This document shows, piece after piece, positions 27,041-36,087 of a DNA stretch of 64,000 bases (its first letter is position 1; each line of letters begins with the position of its first letter). This DNA comes from Brevundimonas sp. SORGH_AS_0993 (GTDB taxonomy: Bacteria > Pseudomonadota > Alphaproteobacteria > Caulobacterales > Caulobacteraceae). The position numbers were made by a program, and so were the translations under genes. A model generated the notes under the pieces. It searched no databases. It was not told where the DNA came from and saw nothing but the letters and a program-made list of their open reading frames with translations. The stretch covers positions 2,423,001 through 2,487,000 of the forward strand of contig NZ_JAUTAH010000001.1 in the NCBI RefSeq assembly GCF_030818545.1, written 5' to 3'.

Positions 27041-28204
27041 CTAAGCCTTGGAGACCTGGCCGGCGGGCGTCGCGGCCCGAAGTCGGGCGCGCAGGACGCG
27101 CGGCAGCGGCGGGGTGCGAGCGCAGACGCCGTAGTCGCCGTCGAACGGCGTCGGGGCCCAGGCGGCGGCCAGGGCCGGATCGTCGATGAGGGCGTGACAG
27201 TGCCCCCAGCCGCCCTCGCGTCGCGCCTGCACGCCCAGTTCGCCCAGGGCGTCGAGCAGGTCCGGCGTCACCGTCTGCAACCGCACCTTGGCCGCGCCCA
27301 GGCTTCGCGCATTGTCGATCAGGCCGCGCGTCAGCCGAGCCACGGCGTCGGGCGCGTCTTTCAGGGCGACCAGGTCCAGGATGTCCAGGCAGGGCGGCTC
27401 GATCAGGCTGGTCTTGGTCATCAGGGCCTGGGCCACGCCGACGATCCGCCCGCCCTGAACGCACGCCAGAAGGAGGGGCGGGATCGTCAGGTCCGGATCG
27501 GCCAGACGCCAGCGCAGAACCTCCGGGCTGCGGTCCGCCAGCAGCCGGTCTTCCTGGGTCAGGGCGCGCCAGAAGGCGTCGTAAGGAGAGCTGTCCGAAA
27601 AATCCCGCAGGGGCGTGATGTCGGCGGGCAGACGCATCGGTTCCGGGTGGAACAGGCGCCGGTTCATCAGCCGCTCGCCCAGGCGGGCGGCCGTCTCGGC
27701 CGAGATGCGCCCCAGCAGATGACGCAGGGCCCGGCCCTGGGCGCAGGCCATGGGATCGACGATCCACGACAGTTTCAGATGGTGGGTCTTGTCGGGCCAG
27801 GGGCTCAGGCCGAACAGCTTGTAAAGCGGCGCCGAACGGGGGTTGGCGTTGAAGGTGTAGCGGGCGAACAGCCTCGGCTGGGCCATGAGGGCGCGGATCA
27901 GGCCCCGGCTGGCGCCCTTGCGTTCGGGCGGCACGATGATGGAGAAGCCGGTGGCTGCGTGCAGGCGGCGCGATCCCAGGCGGAACCGCTGCACGAAATT
28001 GCCCAGCATGGCGGCCGGCCGATCCTGCTCGTCCGCGACGACCCAGCCCATCGGCGCGTCCAGATCCTGGCGTGCGGGATTGTCCTCCAGCCAGCGCCAC
28101 CCCGCCGGCGAACGCTCGGGCCAGCCCACCGCGCGGTGGAGCCGGTTCAGCCCTTCGTGGTCGGATCGGCGGATCGGTCGCAAGGGCAAGGGTCGAAATC
28201 CCAT
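27041..28204 (-). CDS. GNAT-fold acyltransferase-like protein
   Basis: A 387-residue protein resembling the GNAT acyltransferase superfamily: the N-terminal part (LRPIRRSDHEGLNRLH, GWVVADEQDRPAAMLGNFVQ, FSIIVPPERKGASRGLIRAL) fits the GNAT beta-strand and acetyl-CoA loop pattern, with R-K-G-A-S-R-G near residue 95. A second GNAT-like part lies in the C-terminal half. The substrate is unknown. The ATG at 28204 is preferred over the GTG at 28213. It is convergent with mscL and divergent from the peptide transporter gene. Confidence 0.65.
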   Translation of the reverse strand: MGFRPLPLRPIRRSDHEGLNRLHRAVGWPERSPAGWRWLEDNPARQDLDAPMGWVVADEQDRPAAMLGNFVQRFRLGSRRLHAATGFSIIVPPERKGASRGLIRALMAQPRLFARYTFNANPRSAPLYKLFGLSPWPDKTHHLKLSWIVDPMACAQGRALRHLLGRISAETAARLGERLMNRRLFHPEPMRLPADITPLRDFSDSSPYDAFWRALTQEDRLLADRSPEVLRWRLADPDLTIPPLLLACVQGGRIVGVAQALMTKTSLIEPPCLDILDLVALKDAPDAVARLTRGLIDNARSLGAAKVRLQTVTPDLLDALGELGVQARREGGWGHCHALIDDPALAAAWAPTPFDGDYGVCARTPPLPRVLRARLRAATPAGQVSKA

Positions 28205-28443
28205 AATGAACACGCCCTGCGAGGGCGGCCCTCTCTATTGCAGGCATTGCGCCAATCGATACATCCCTGGGTGGTAAATTGATCGTGTGCCCGCCCGCGA
28301 CCGTCGGTCACGCTCCGTTAGCGCTTGTAAACCTACGGACCCGGTGGTCTTTTCACTCCTTCGCCACGGGGGCGGGGAGGCGCGCGTTCGCCTCCTCTCA
28401 ATGCGACCGAGGACCGGAACGGTCCCGATGACAAAGGGTAGGC

Positions 28444-30375
28444 ATGAATATCGTCATTCTTCTGGGGGTGGTCATCACCCTCGCCACGGGCGTTCCCGTG
28501 CTGCTTCAGATTCTGAAGAACCACCCGAAAGGGCTCATAATTCTGTTCTTCGCCGAGATGTGGGAGCGGTTCTCCTACTATGGCATGCGCGGCATCCTGA
28601 TCTTCTTTCTGACGCAGCATTTCCTGTTCGACGACGCCATGGCGGGCTCGACCTATGGCTCCTACACCTCGCTGGTCTATCTGCTGCCGCTGCTGGGCGG
28701 CATCATGGCCGACCGTTTCATCGGCACGCGCAAGGCCGTGGCCTTCGGCGCCCTGCTGCTGGTGGCCGGTCACGGCATGATGGCCTTCGAGGGACGTCCC
28801 GCGACGGAAACTCTGACCTATGCGGGCCAGACCTATCAGATCGACGCCGAAGGGCGCGGCGCGGCGCGTGACGTCGCCATCGTCATCGACGGCCACAAAT
28901 ACAAGTTCGAACCCGCCGAGAACGGCCTGGCCATCCAGGGCTTGCCGGCGACCTCGGCCCTGCCGGCCGTGATCCCGACCGCCGAATACAAGATCGAGAC
29001 GACCCGCGACATGGCGGGCGTGAACGTCTTCTACCTGGCGGTGTCGCTGATCATCATGGGGGTCGGCTTCCTGAAGCCGAACATCTCCACCATCGTCGGC
29101 CAACTGTATCCGCAGGGCGATCCGCGCCGGGATTCCGGCTTCACCCTCTATTATTACGGCATCAATCTGGGGGCCTTCTGGGCGGCGGTGCTTTGCGGCC
29201 TTCTGGGCCAGACGGTCGGCTGGTGGGCGGGCTTCGGCCTGGCCGGCGTCGGCATGGCCCTGGGCTGGGTCGTGTTCGTGCTGGGCAAGCCCCTGTTGCA
29301 GGGCAAGGGCGAACCTCCGGCCGAGGCCGATCTGAAGAAGCCGGTGCTGGGCCCGATCAACCGCGAATGGTCGATCTATCTGGCCAGCATCCTGGGCGTC
29401 GGCGTGGTCTGGTTCATGGTTCAGCGCAACGCCCTGGTAGGCTGGGTGCTGGGCGCCGCGACCGTGGCGTCGCTGCTGTTCATCCTCTACGTCATCGTCA
29501 AGGTGTGCGAGAGCAAGGCCCAGCGGGAACGGATGATGCTGGCCCTGGTGCTGATCTTCGGCTCGGTGGTCTTCTTCACCCTGTTCGAACAGGCCGGCAC
29601 CTCGCTGAACCTGTTCGCCGACCGGAACGTGGACCTCTCCATCACGCCGCACGCCTTCCAGTTCCTGGGCGTTACGGTCGGGACGCCGGCGCAGCTGGCG
29701 GCGGCGGGCATCACGCCCAGCGGCCTGTGGGTCGACGCGACCATCACGGCCGCCCAGACCCAGTCGTTCAACGCCGGCTTCATCCTGATCTTCGCGCCGA
29801 TCATGGCGGCGCTGTGGGCCTTCCTGGCCAAACGCAACCTGGACCCCAATCCGACGATGAAGTTCGGACTGGGCCTGCTGCAGGTCGGGCTGGGCTTCAT
29901 GGTGGTGGTGTGGGGCGCCGGAATGGCCAACTCAGCCTTCCAGATGCCGCTTCTGTTGCTGGGTCTGCTCTATCTGTTCCACACGACGGGCGAGCTGTTC
30001 CTGTCGCCGGTGGGCCTGTCGGAGATCACCAAACTGTCGATGGCCAAGGTGGTCAGCTTCATGATGGCCGTCTGGTTCCTGGCCAGCTCCATCGCCCAAT
30101 ATGTCGGCGGCTGGATCGCCGGCCTGGCGGGGACGGAAACAGTGGGCGGCCAGGTGCTGAACCCCGGTCTGGCGCTTCAGACCTCGCTGGAGGTGTTCAA
30201 GCTTCTGGGCCTGTGGGGCATGGGCATCGGCGTGGCCTTCATCGCGATCAGCTTCGTCATCAAGGGCTGGTCGCATGGGGCCAACAGCGGCGGCGACCAT
30301 CCCGGTCCGGCGCTGAGCGATCGCGGTCAGGAAGACGGCAACGTCGCCGCCCCGCGCACCTCCACCGTCGGCTGA
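28444..30375 (+). CDS. POT/PTR2-family proton-coupled peptide transporter
   Basis: A 643-residue major-facilitator protein of the POT family, importing di- and tripeptides with protons across the inner membrane. The family signature is present as AEMWERFSYYGMRGILIFF (ExxERFxYY motif in TM1), and GFLKPNISTIVGQLY and FTLYYYGINLGAF give the second PTR2 signature. A stretch of about 70 residues between TM4 and TM5 (about 117-185) is longer than in the E. coli proteins and is typical of Caulobacterales/Xanthomonadales relatives. Hydrophobic segments fit 12-14 TM helices. A terminator lies just downstream. Confidence 0.93.
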   Translation: MNIVILLGVVITLATGVPVLLQILKNHPKGLIILFFAEMWERFSYYGMRGILIFFLTQHFLFDDAMAGSTYGSYTSLVYLLPLLGGIMADRFIGTRKAVAFGALLLVAGHGMMAFEGRPATETLTYAGQTYQIDAEGRGAARDVAIVIDGHKYKFEPAENGLAIQGLPATSALPAVIPTAEYKIETTRDMAGVNVFYLAVSLIIMGVGFLKPNISTIVGQLYPQGDPRRDSGFTLYYYGINLGAFWAAVLCGLLGQTVGWWAGFGLAGVGMALGWVVFVLGKPLLQGKGEPPAEADLKKPVLGPINREWSIYLASILGVGVVWFMVQRNALVGWVLGAATVASLLFILYVIVKVCESKAQRERMMLALVLIFGSVVFFTLFEQAGTSLNLFADRNVDLSITPHAFQFLGVTVGTPAQLAAAGITPSGLWVDATITAAQTQSFNAGFILIFAPIMAALWAFLAKRNLDPNPTMKFGLGLLQVGLGFMVVVWGAGMANSAFQMPLLLLGLLYLFHTTGELFLSPVGLSEITKLSMAKVVSFMMAVWFLASSIAQYVGGWIAGLAGTETVGGQVLNPGLALQTSLEVFKLLGLWGMGIGVAFIAISFVIKGWSHGANSGGDHPGPALSDRGQEDGNVAAPRTSTVG

Positions 30376-30402
30376 TCCAGAAGACGGATCGACCAGACAG
30401 AA

Positions 30403-30433
30403 GGGCGGCGTCCATGCGGACGCCGCCCTTTTT
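30403..30433 (+). terminator. Intrinsic terminator after the peptide transporter
   Basis: GGGCGGCGTCC pairs with GGACGCCGCCC around a 4-base loop, then TTTTTCTT. It lies between convergent genes, and the T run faces the transporter transcript. Confidence 0.9.
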
Positions 30434-30451
30434 CTTGGCCCGAGATCGCGA

Positions 30452-32524
30452 TCAGAAGGTCTTGCGGACCCGGACCGAGACGAAGGTGCGCGGATCGACC
30501 TCGCTGTCCTCGGTGAAGGCGACGGCGCGGGTCTGACGGTCGGCGAAGACGGTGCGGGTCTGGGTGAAGTCGTTCCAGACATTCACCTGGGCGCGCAGCG
30601 ACAGGGTCGCGCTGGGCTTGTACTCAACGAAGGTCTCGAAATAGTTCGCGCCCCGCCACCTGGACACCTGGTCCGGCGAATAGTTGCCCTGGCCCAGATG
30701 CGGTATCCAGTTGACTCCCCACTGCAGCTTCCAGCTGGCGATGTCCTGTTCGAAGCCGACATTGGCCTGGGTCGGCCGCACGCCCGAGATGGGACGCGCC
30801 TGGCCGGTCGTCGGGTCCGTGACCGAGGTCTTGTTCCAGTCGTTCTTGAAGGAGAAGCGCGCGCCCGGCACGCCCAGCCTGGTCAGGGGCACGGTGACGT
30901 TCAATGACAGCTGGTCCAGAGTGCCATCGCCGATGTTGCCCACCGCCGATAGGCCGGCGGCCAGGGGGATGCGGTCGATGGCGTCCACGATCTGATCGTG
31001 GCGATAGCCGATGGAGACGACGCCCTCGCCCCAGAAGCGCCGCTCATAGGCCAGTTCCGAGATCCAGCGCTGCTCGGGCACCAGATTGACGTTGCCGCCA
31101 TAGACGTTCTCCGAGCTGAGGTCGGCCGAGGCGGCGAAGTCGGAGAAGTCGAGCTGGCCGACCTCGCGCTCGAACCGCAGGCGAAGCTGGTTGTTGGGGC
31201 GCGGCGTCCAGGTGGCCAGGAAGCGGGGCTTGGCGAAGAAGAAGCTCTTCTCCTGATTGGCGTCGCCCGACTGGCCGATGGTGGAGGTCTCCAGCCGCAG
31301 GCCGGCCTCCAGCGTCAGTTCGGGGCGCAGCCGCCAGGTGCCCTTGGAAAAGGCCTCGCCGCGCGTTTCCTCGACCTTGACCGAGGCGCTGGGCAGGGGG
31401 ATGGCGACGCCGCCCTCGCTATAGGCCTGGTCGGTCTGGCGCATGTTGTAGGCGATCTCGGCGCCCGTCTCGACCGTCAGCTTGGGCGACCATTCCTGAC
31501 GGACCAGGGCGCGCAGGATGGTCTCGGAGTTGTCGCCGGAATAGGCGAACCGCTGCTCGGGCGCGGCGACGCCGTCGAGGCGGACATTGTACAGCGACAG
31601 GCCGTCCCAGCTGCCGAACTCGTGCATCAGCCGGGTCTCCAGGTTGAAGCGCGGGCCGAGGGCGCGGGTCCAGGCGGCGCCGAACTCGCCGCCCTTGGAA
31701 TCCTGATTGTCGCGGCTGTCGCGGAAGGCGACGGCCGAGCGGCTGGTGTTGGAGCCGTTCCAGTCGTTGATCCCATAGCGGGCCGTCAGGTCGATCTTGC
31801 CGCCCGCCAGCGGGCCGGCGTAGGTCCCCCGGATCGCATTGCCGCCGCCATAGCCGTCCTGCGCGGTCCGCTCGTCGCGGATGACGGCGCCGGCGGCGTT
31901 GCGGCGAACGGTGCGGCCCGGCCCGTTGGAATCGCTCATGCTTGTGCCGTCGGACAGGGTCACACCCCAGCTCCGGTCGCCATTGCGGGACGTGAACTGA
32001 TAGCTGCCGCCGTACAGGTCGTGCCCCACGCCTTCGAACTGGATCGTGCTCCAGGTCAGGACCGACTGGCGGGTGGTCTCCTTCTTCAGGATGACGTTCA
32101 CCACCACCGAGAAGCCCTGCATGTCGATGCCGGGCGCGCCGCCGCGGATCAGTTCGATGCGCTCGACCTGGCTGGCCGGGGTGCGGTTCAGGACGTTGGA
32201 GCCCGGGTCGTTCTTGGAGGCGGGGCGGTTGTTGTTGATCAGCACATTGCCGACCGCGCCCTCGAACCCGCGCGCCCCGGACCCGTCGTCGACCGAGAAG
32301 CCGGGGACGCGGTTGACCATGTCCAGGGCGGTGCTGGGGCGCTGGGCCGTGAAGAAGTCGGGCGTGAAGACGAGTACGCCGCGCTGGGCCGCATCGGCCA
32401 GGGGCGCCTGGCCTGCGGGGCCGGTCGGAACCGGCGCCTGGGCGACCTGCGGCGCCTCGCCCGCAAGGGCCGCGCCTGCGGTCAGGAACAGGGCCGTGCC
32501 GGCCATAAGAAAGGTCTTGGTCAT
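30452..32524 (-). CDS. TonB-dependent outer-membrane receptor
   Basis: A 690-residue receptor. A signal peptide (core MAGTALFLTAGAALA) is followed by a plug domain (about 48-155: TALDMVNRVPGFSV, GNVLINNNRPASKND, VERIELIRGGAPGIDMQG) and a large beta-barrel ending in the terminal strand VSVRVRKTF with C-terminal Phe. There is no clear N-terminal STN domain. The ligand is unknown; in Caulobacterales such receptors take up sugars, siderophores, vitamins or peptides. It is convergent with the peptide transporter. An AT-rich region lies upstream of its start. Confidence 0.92.
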   Translation of the reverse strand: MTKTFLMAGTALFLTAGAALAGEAPQVAQAPVPTGPAGQAPLADAAQRGVLVFTPDFFTAQRPSTALDMVNRVPGFSVDDGSGARGFEGAVGNVLINNNRPASKNDPGSNVLNRTPASQVERIELIRGGAPGIDMQGFSVVVNVILKKETTRQSVLTWSTIQFEGVGHDLYGGSYQFTSRNGDRSWGVTLSDGTSMSDSNGPGRTVRRNAAGAVIRDERTAQDGYGGGNAIRGTYAGPLAGGKIDLTARYGINDWNGSNTSRSAVAFRDSRDNQDSKGGEFGAAWTRALGPRFNLETRLMHEFGSWDGLSLYNVRLDGVAAPEQRFAYSGDNSETILRALVRQEWSPKLTVETGAEIAYNMRQTDQAYSEGGVAIPLPSASVKVEETRGEAFSKGTWRLRPELTLEAGLRLETSTIGQSGDANQEKSFFFAKPRFLATWTPRPNNQLRLRFEREVGQLDFSDFAASADLSSENVYGGNVNLVPEQRWISELAYERRFWGEGVVSIGYRHDQIVDAIDRIPLAAGLSAVGNIGDGTLDQLSLNVTVPLTRLGVPGARFSFKNDWNKTSVTDPTTGQARPISGVRPTQANVGFEQDIASWKLQWGVNWIPHLGQGNYSPDQVSRWRGANYFETFVEYKPSATLSLRAQVNVWNDFTQTRTVFADRQTRAVAFTEDSEVDPRTFVSVRVRKTF

Positions 32525-32589
32525 CGATTTCCCCTCGAGTTGTCGAGAGGAGAAGTGCCGCCCCGCAGTCTTGATCTCCAGTTACAAGG

Positions 32590-32710
32590 CGGCAAGGTGG
32601 ATTAAATCGACGACATCATTACAGGAATTTCATGACATCATATTCAGTAGATATTATTACGGTCGTGTAATGAATATTTCTATACTTTAATATGTGATTT
32701 TGTATTGGCG
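32590..32710. promoter_or_regulatory. AT-rich region upstream of the TonB receptor
   Basis: This ~120-base stretch is far richer in A and T than its neighbours and contains an inverted repeat ATTAC-GGTCGT-GTAAT near 32655-32670, next to several TATT/AATA runs. It is a likely promoter and operator region for the receptor gene; the binding protein cannot be named. Confidence 0.4.
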
Positions 32711-32752
32711 TCGGCGCGGGCGGCCACGAGGGATCCGCCCGCGCCCTCAGCC

Positions 32753-33052
32753 TTAGTTGGCGGGGGCCGACTGAGCCGGGGGGACGGCGTCGCGGGCGGC
32801 CTGGCCGATATTGTCGGCGGCGGCGCCGACGCTTTCGGCCGCACCGGCGATGGCGTTGGATTCGACGGCTTCGCTGCGGTTCATGTTCATCAGGAAGTAG
32901 CCGACCACCACGATGGCCAGGACCCCGATGATCAGGGCGACGACGGCGCCCATGCCGCCGCCGCCGCGGCGCTCGACCACGGTGGGGTTGGCGTTTTCGG
33001 TGATGCGCTCGATGCGGCCGTCGGGATGTTCGACCGTGCGTTCGGTGGACAT
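32753..33052 (-). CDS. Small single-pass membrane protein, unknown function
   Basis: A 99-residue protein. The N-terminus is polar (TVEHPDGRIERITENANPTV), then a Gly-rich hinge (RRGGGGMG), one strong transmembrane helix (AVVALIIGVLAIVVVGYFLM, about residues 35-55), and an Ala-rich C-terminal tail that is probably periplasmic. The ATG at 33052 follows GGAGA at a good distance; the longer open frame upstream is only a shadow. The family resembles small hypothetical proteins of Caulobacterales. No function can be given. Confidence 0.75.
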   Translation of the reverse strand: MSTERTVEHPDGRIERITENANPTVVERRGGGGMGAVVALIIGVLAIVVVGYFLMNMNRSEAVESNAIAGAAESVGAAADNIGQAARDAVPPAQSAPAN

Positions 33053-33114
33053 GGGGTGTCTCCTCTCCAGTGTGGCGGGGAAACTCACGGTCGCGCGATC
33101 CGGTTCCGCACCTC

Positions 33115-34548
33115 TCAGACCGCCGTGCCGCCGACCGTCAGGCCGCCGATCTTGAGGCTGGGCTGGCCGATGCCGACGGGAACGCCCTGTCCGGCCTTGC
33201 CGCAGACGCCGACGCCGGGATCGAAGGCGAAGTCGTCGCCGATCATCTGAATCTTGGTCAGGGCCGTGGCGCCGTCGCCGATCAATGTGGCGCCGCGCAC
33301 GGGGGCGGTGATGACCCCGTCCTCGATCAGATAGGCCTCGTTGCACTGGAAGACGAACTTGCCGTTGGTGATGTCCACCTGGCCGCCCGAGAAATTGGCC
33401 GCGTAGAGGCCGCGCTTGGTATTGGCGATCATGTCGGCGCGGCTGTCCTTGCCGCCCTCCATGAAGGTGTTGGTCATGCGCGGCATGGGCATATGGGCGA
33501 AGGACTGGCGCCGGCCGTTGCCGGTGGCGGCCACGCCCATCTGACGCGCCGACAGCCGGTCGTGCATCAAGCCGACCATGATCCCGTCCTCGATCAGCAC
33601 GGTGCGCGAGGTCGGGGTGCCCTCATCATCGACGGACAGAGAGCCGCGACGGCCGGCGATGGAGCCGTCGTCGACCACGGTGACGCCGGGCGCCGCCACC
33701 CGCTGGCCCATCATGCCGTTGAAGACCGACGAGCCCTTGCGGTGAAAGTCGCCCTCGAAGCCGTGACCGATGGCCTCGTGCAGCAGAACGCCGGGCCAGC
33801 CGGCGCCCAGGACCACGTCCATCTCTCCGGCCGGGCAGTCGACGGCGTCCAGATTGACCAGGGCCTGGCGCAGGGCCTCGTCCACCTGGGCCTGCCAGCG
33901 GTCGGGGGCGACCCAGGCTTCGAAACCCGCACGTCCGCCGGCGCCGGAAGAGGCGCTCTCGCGCTTGCCGTTCTGCTCGACGGTGATGGAGACGTTCAGC
34001 CGGACCAGGGGGCGGCGGATGTCGCGCACCGCCCGCTCGTCGGCGCGCAGGATCTCGATGGCGCGGCGTTCCCCGATCAGGGAGGCGGACACCTGGACCA
34101 CGCGCGGATCGCGCGCCCGCGCCCAGGCGTCGATCTCGGCCAGCAGGGCGATCTTGTCGGAGAAGGCCGGGGCGGCCAGGGGATCGACCTCGTCGTAAAG
34201 CTTCTGATTGGTGGCGCGCGGCCCCTCGGCGACGACGGCGGCGTGGCCCTGCTTGGCCAGGGCCGCGCTGTCGCCGGCGCGGCGCAGGGCGCCGGCGGAG
34301 ATTTCATTGGCGTGGGCGTAACCGGCGGTCTCGCCCGCCACGACCCGCAGGCCGAAGCCTTCGGTCGCGTCATAGGCGGCGGACTTCAGCCGCCCGTCGT
34401 CGAACACCAGGCTTTCGCTCTCCGACCGTTCCAGGAACAGTTCGCCGTCGTCGGCGCCGGTCAGGGCCGCCTTCAGGATGGACAGGGCTTCGTCGGCATC
34501 GACGCCGGCGGCGTCGAGGATGGGGGGCGGTGCGGCGTGAACGGTCAT
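33115..34548 (-). CDS. tldD: Metalloprotease TldD
   Basis: A 477-residue TldD protein, which with TldE forms a protease acting on modified peptides or the CcdA antitoxin. The zinc motif HEAIGHGFEGD (HExxxH) lies near residue 256, followed by FMEGGKDSRADMI and the conserved C-terminal GATLIGDG. The ATG at 34548 gives the expected length; the open frame extends upstream but with non-homologous sequence. The partner TldE is not in the window. The operon structure is simple, as a single gene flanked by intergenic DNA. Confidence 0.95.
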   Translation of the reverse strand: MTVHAAPPPILDAAGVDADEALSILKAALTGADDGELFLERSESESLVFDDGRLKSAAYDATEGFGLRVVAGETAGYAHANEISAGALRRAGDSAALAKQGHAAVVAEGPRATNQKLYDEVDPLAAPAFSDKIALLAEIDAWARARDPRVVQVSASLIGERRAIEILRADERAVRDIRRPLVRLNVSITVEQNGKRESASSGAGGRAGFEAWVAPDRWQAQVDEALRQALVNLDAVDCPAGEMDVVLGAGWPGVLLHEAIGHGFEGDFHRKGSSVFNGMMGQRVAAPGVTVVDDGSIAGRRGSLSVDDEGTPTSRTVLIEDGIMVGLMHDRLSARQMGVAATGNGRRQSFAHMPMPRMTNTFMEGGKDSRADMIANTKRGLYAANFSGGQVDITNGKFVFQCNEAYLIEDGVITAPVRGATLIGDGATALTKIQMIGDDFAFDPGVGVCGKAGQGVPVGIGQPSLKIGGLTVGGTAV

Positions 34549-34621
34549 GGTCGCTAGGTAGGGCCTCCGGGGCCGTTCGTCACCTGCCGCGTCGGATTCG
34601 GACCGGCCGGCGTAAAAACAG

Positions 34622-34657
34622 AGTCCGATGAGTCCAAAGAGTCCGAAGAGTCCGGTT
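34622..34657. repeat. Four 9-bp tandem units AGTCCGAAG-type
   Basis: Units AGTCCGATG, AGTCCAAAG, AGTCCGAAG and AGTCCGGTT follow AAAAACAG. The same arrangement, AAAAACGG then AGTCCGAAC units, recurs at 53900. It lies between tldD and the NmrA-like gene. No gene is supported in this spacer (34549-34899). Confidence 0.7.
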
Positions 34658-34814
34658 GTCCGGGGCTGGTGGGGGAGGAGAAGCCGTCTCCGAAGGATGG
34701 CACGCCGACGCACCCAGGCGACCGGAAACATCTGCGATCGTCCTAAGCGATTGAAACCAAACAGGTGTCGGCGCCCGGCCGTGCGACATCCGCCCGGTCG
34801 GCATAGCAGACGGG

Positions 34815-34848
34815 CCCCGTCGTTCCGGGGCGTCTCGGAATGACGGGG
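34815..34848. repeat. Hairpin repeat CCCCGTCGTTCCG / CGGAATGACGGGG
   Basis: A 13-base inverted repeat with one mismatch and an 8-base loop. The arms match the outer arms of the larger palindromic element at 53721-53850, so it is probably a shorter copy of the same dispersed repeat. Confidence 0.7.
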
Positions 34849-34899
34849 GCGACGCGGCCCAGGGGCGCAGGATGAAGCGGTGTCGTCGGCGGGCGACGA

Positions 34900-35790
34900 T
34901 CAACGAAACCTAGCGGCGTGTCGGCCGATCCAGTCTTCGATCGGCGTAGGCGTGAAGCCGGCCAATGCGGACGTCGGCTGGAAGGGGCGGGCCAGGATGT
35001 CGTCGGCCTCCTGGGGGCGTTCTGCGAAATATCTGAACTTCGACGCGATCCGACGTCCCGCGCCCTGGCCCATCGCAGCGTCCACTTCGGCTTCGAACCG
35101 CTCGATGAGCTGGGCGTGATAGGCGACCGGCTTTCCGATCGCCTTGGCGACGGTCGCCGCCAACTCGGGTCCTGTCGCCGACACCGGCCCGGCGATGCAA
35201 TGGTCGCCGCCGTAGGCCCCCCGTTCCAGCAGGCGTATCGCCGCTTCGGCGCAGTCGTCGGCGCAGGTCCAGGCGATCCGCTGTTCGGCCGCGATCGGAG
35301 GCGAAAAGACGCCGTGCCGCACAATGTCGGCCGTCACGGAGGGCTTGAGCAGATTGTCCAGATACATCGTCGGTCGCAGGACGGCGCACGGAAGGCCCGC
35401 CGCCCGAACCACGGCCTCCACGGCCGCGTTGGCGATGAAGCTGGGCTCGGCGCAGGGTGCGGGTCGGCTGGCGCTGGCCAGTTTCAGGACGAGGCTTCGC
35501 ACACCCGCCTGTCTGGCCGCATCGACGACCGACTGGGCGCGCCGGGCCATTTCCGCAGCGTCTCCCGTCGGGACCTGCAGGACCAGGTGGGCGACCCCGG
35601 CGCAGGCCACGGCAAGGCTTCGAGGATCGTCGAGATCCCCGAGGACTGTCTCTGTTCCGACAGGGTCTGAGCCTTGCGGCCTGCGCACGAGACGGCGGAC
35701 AGGATGGCCGCGCCGCAAAGCCGCCTGGACGACGGCGCCGCCCTGGACGCCGTTGGCGAGGAAAACGAGAATGGGGCCGGTGATAGACAT
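34900..35790 (-). CDS. NmrA-like NAD(P)-binding protein
   Basis: A 296-residue Rossmann-fold protein of the atypical SDR/NmrA group. The N-terminus has strand plus loop GPILVFLANGVQGGAVVQAA (a variant of the GxxGxxG nucleotide-binding loop), the basic RRLVRRP after strand 2, LGDLDDP, and LRPTMYLDNLL typical of the family. The members include NAD(P)-sensing regulators and quinone oxidoreductases; the role here is unknown. The ATG at 35790 is chosen because it is followed immediately by the first strand. Confidence 0.8.
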   Translation of the reverse strand: MSITGPILVFLANGVQGGAVVQAALRRGHPVRRLVRRPQGSDPVGTETVLGDLDDPRSLAVACAGVAHLVLQVPTGDAAEMARRAQSVVDAARQAGVRSLVLKLASASRPAPCAEPSFIANAAVEAVVRAAGLPCAVLRPTMYLDNLLKPSVTADIVRHGVFSPPIAAEQRIAWTCADDCAEAAIRLLERGAYGGDHCIAGPVSATGPELAATVAKAIGKPVAYHAQLIERFEAEVDAAMGQGAGRRIASKFRYFAERPQEADDILARPFQPTSALAGFTPTPIEDWIGRHAARFR

Positions 35791-36087
35791 GGTCGTTCCT
35801 TCGATCGGATCAGCAGAAGGAGCGAGACATGTCAGGCTCCCGAACAGACCCATGAAGCGCCCAGGGGCGCGGGACTGTCGGGACACTCGGTGATCGACCG
35901 AGAACAGAGCTTCCAGAAGGAAGGGCTTGGGCCTACCCAGACCAAGCCAGCCATTTCGACGGCCTGAAGTGTCGGCACGCTCGCCCGCATTGTCAATCGC
36001 GCAGATGCGGGGCAGGGCCCGAAGAGGCGCGATCAGGGCGTCGGGACCGGCAGGCGACGGCGGGGGGGGCGACAGCGAGACGGAAAC
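35791..36087. other. Spacer between the NmrA-like gene and ppk2
   Basis: About 300 bases without a supported gene or clear hairpin. It should contain the promoter of the NmrA-like gene. Confidence 0.4.
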
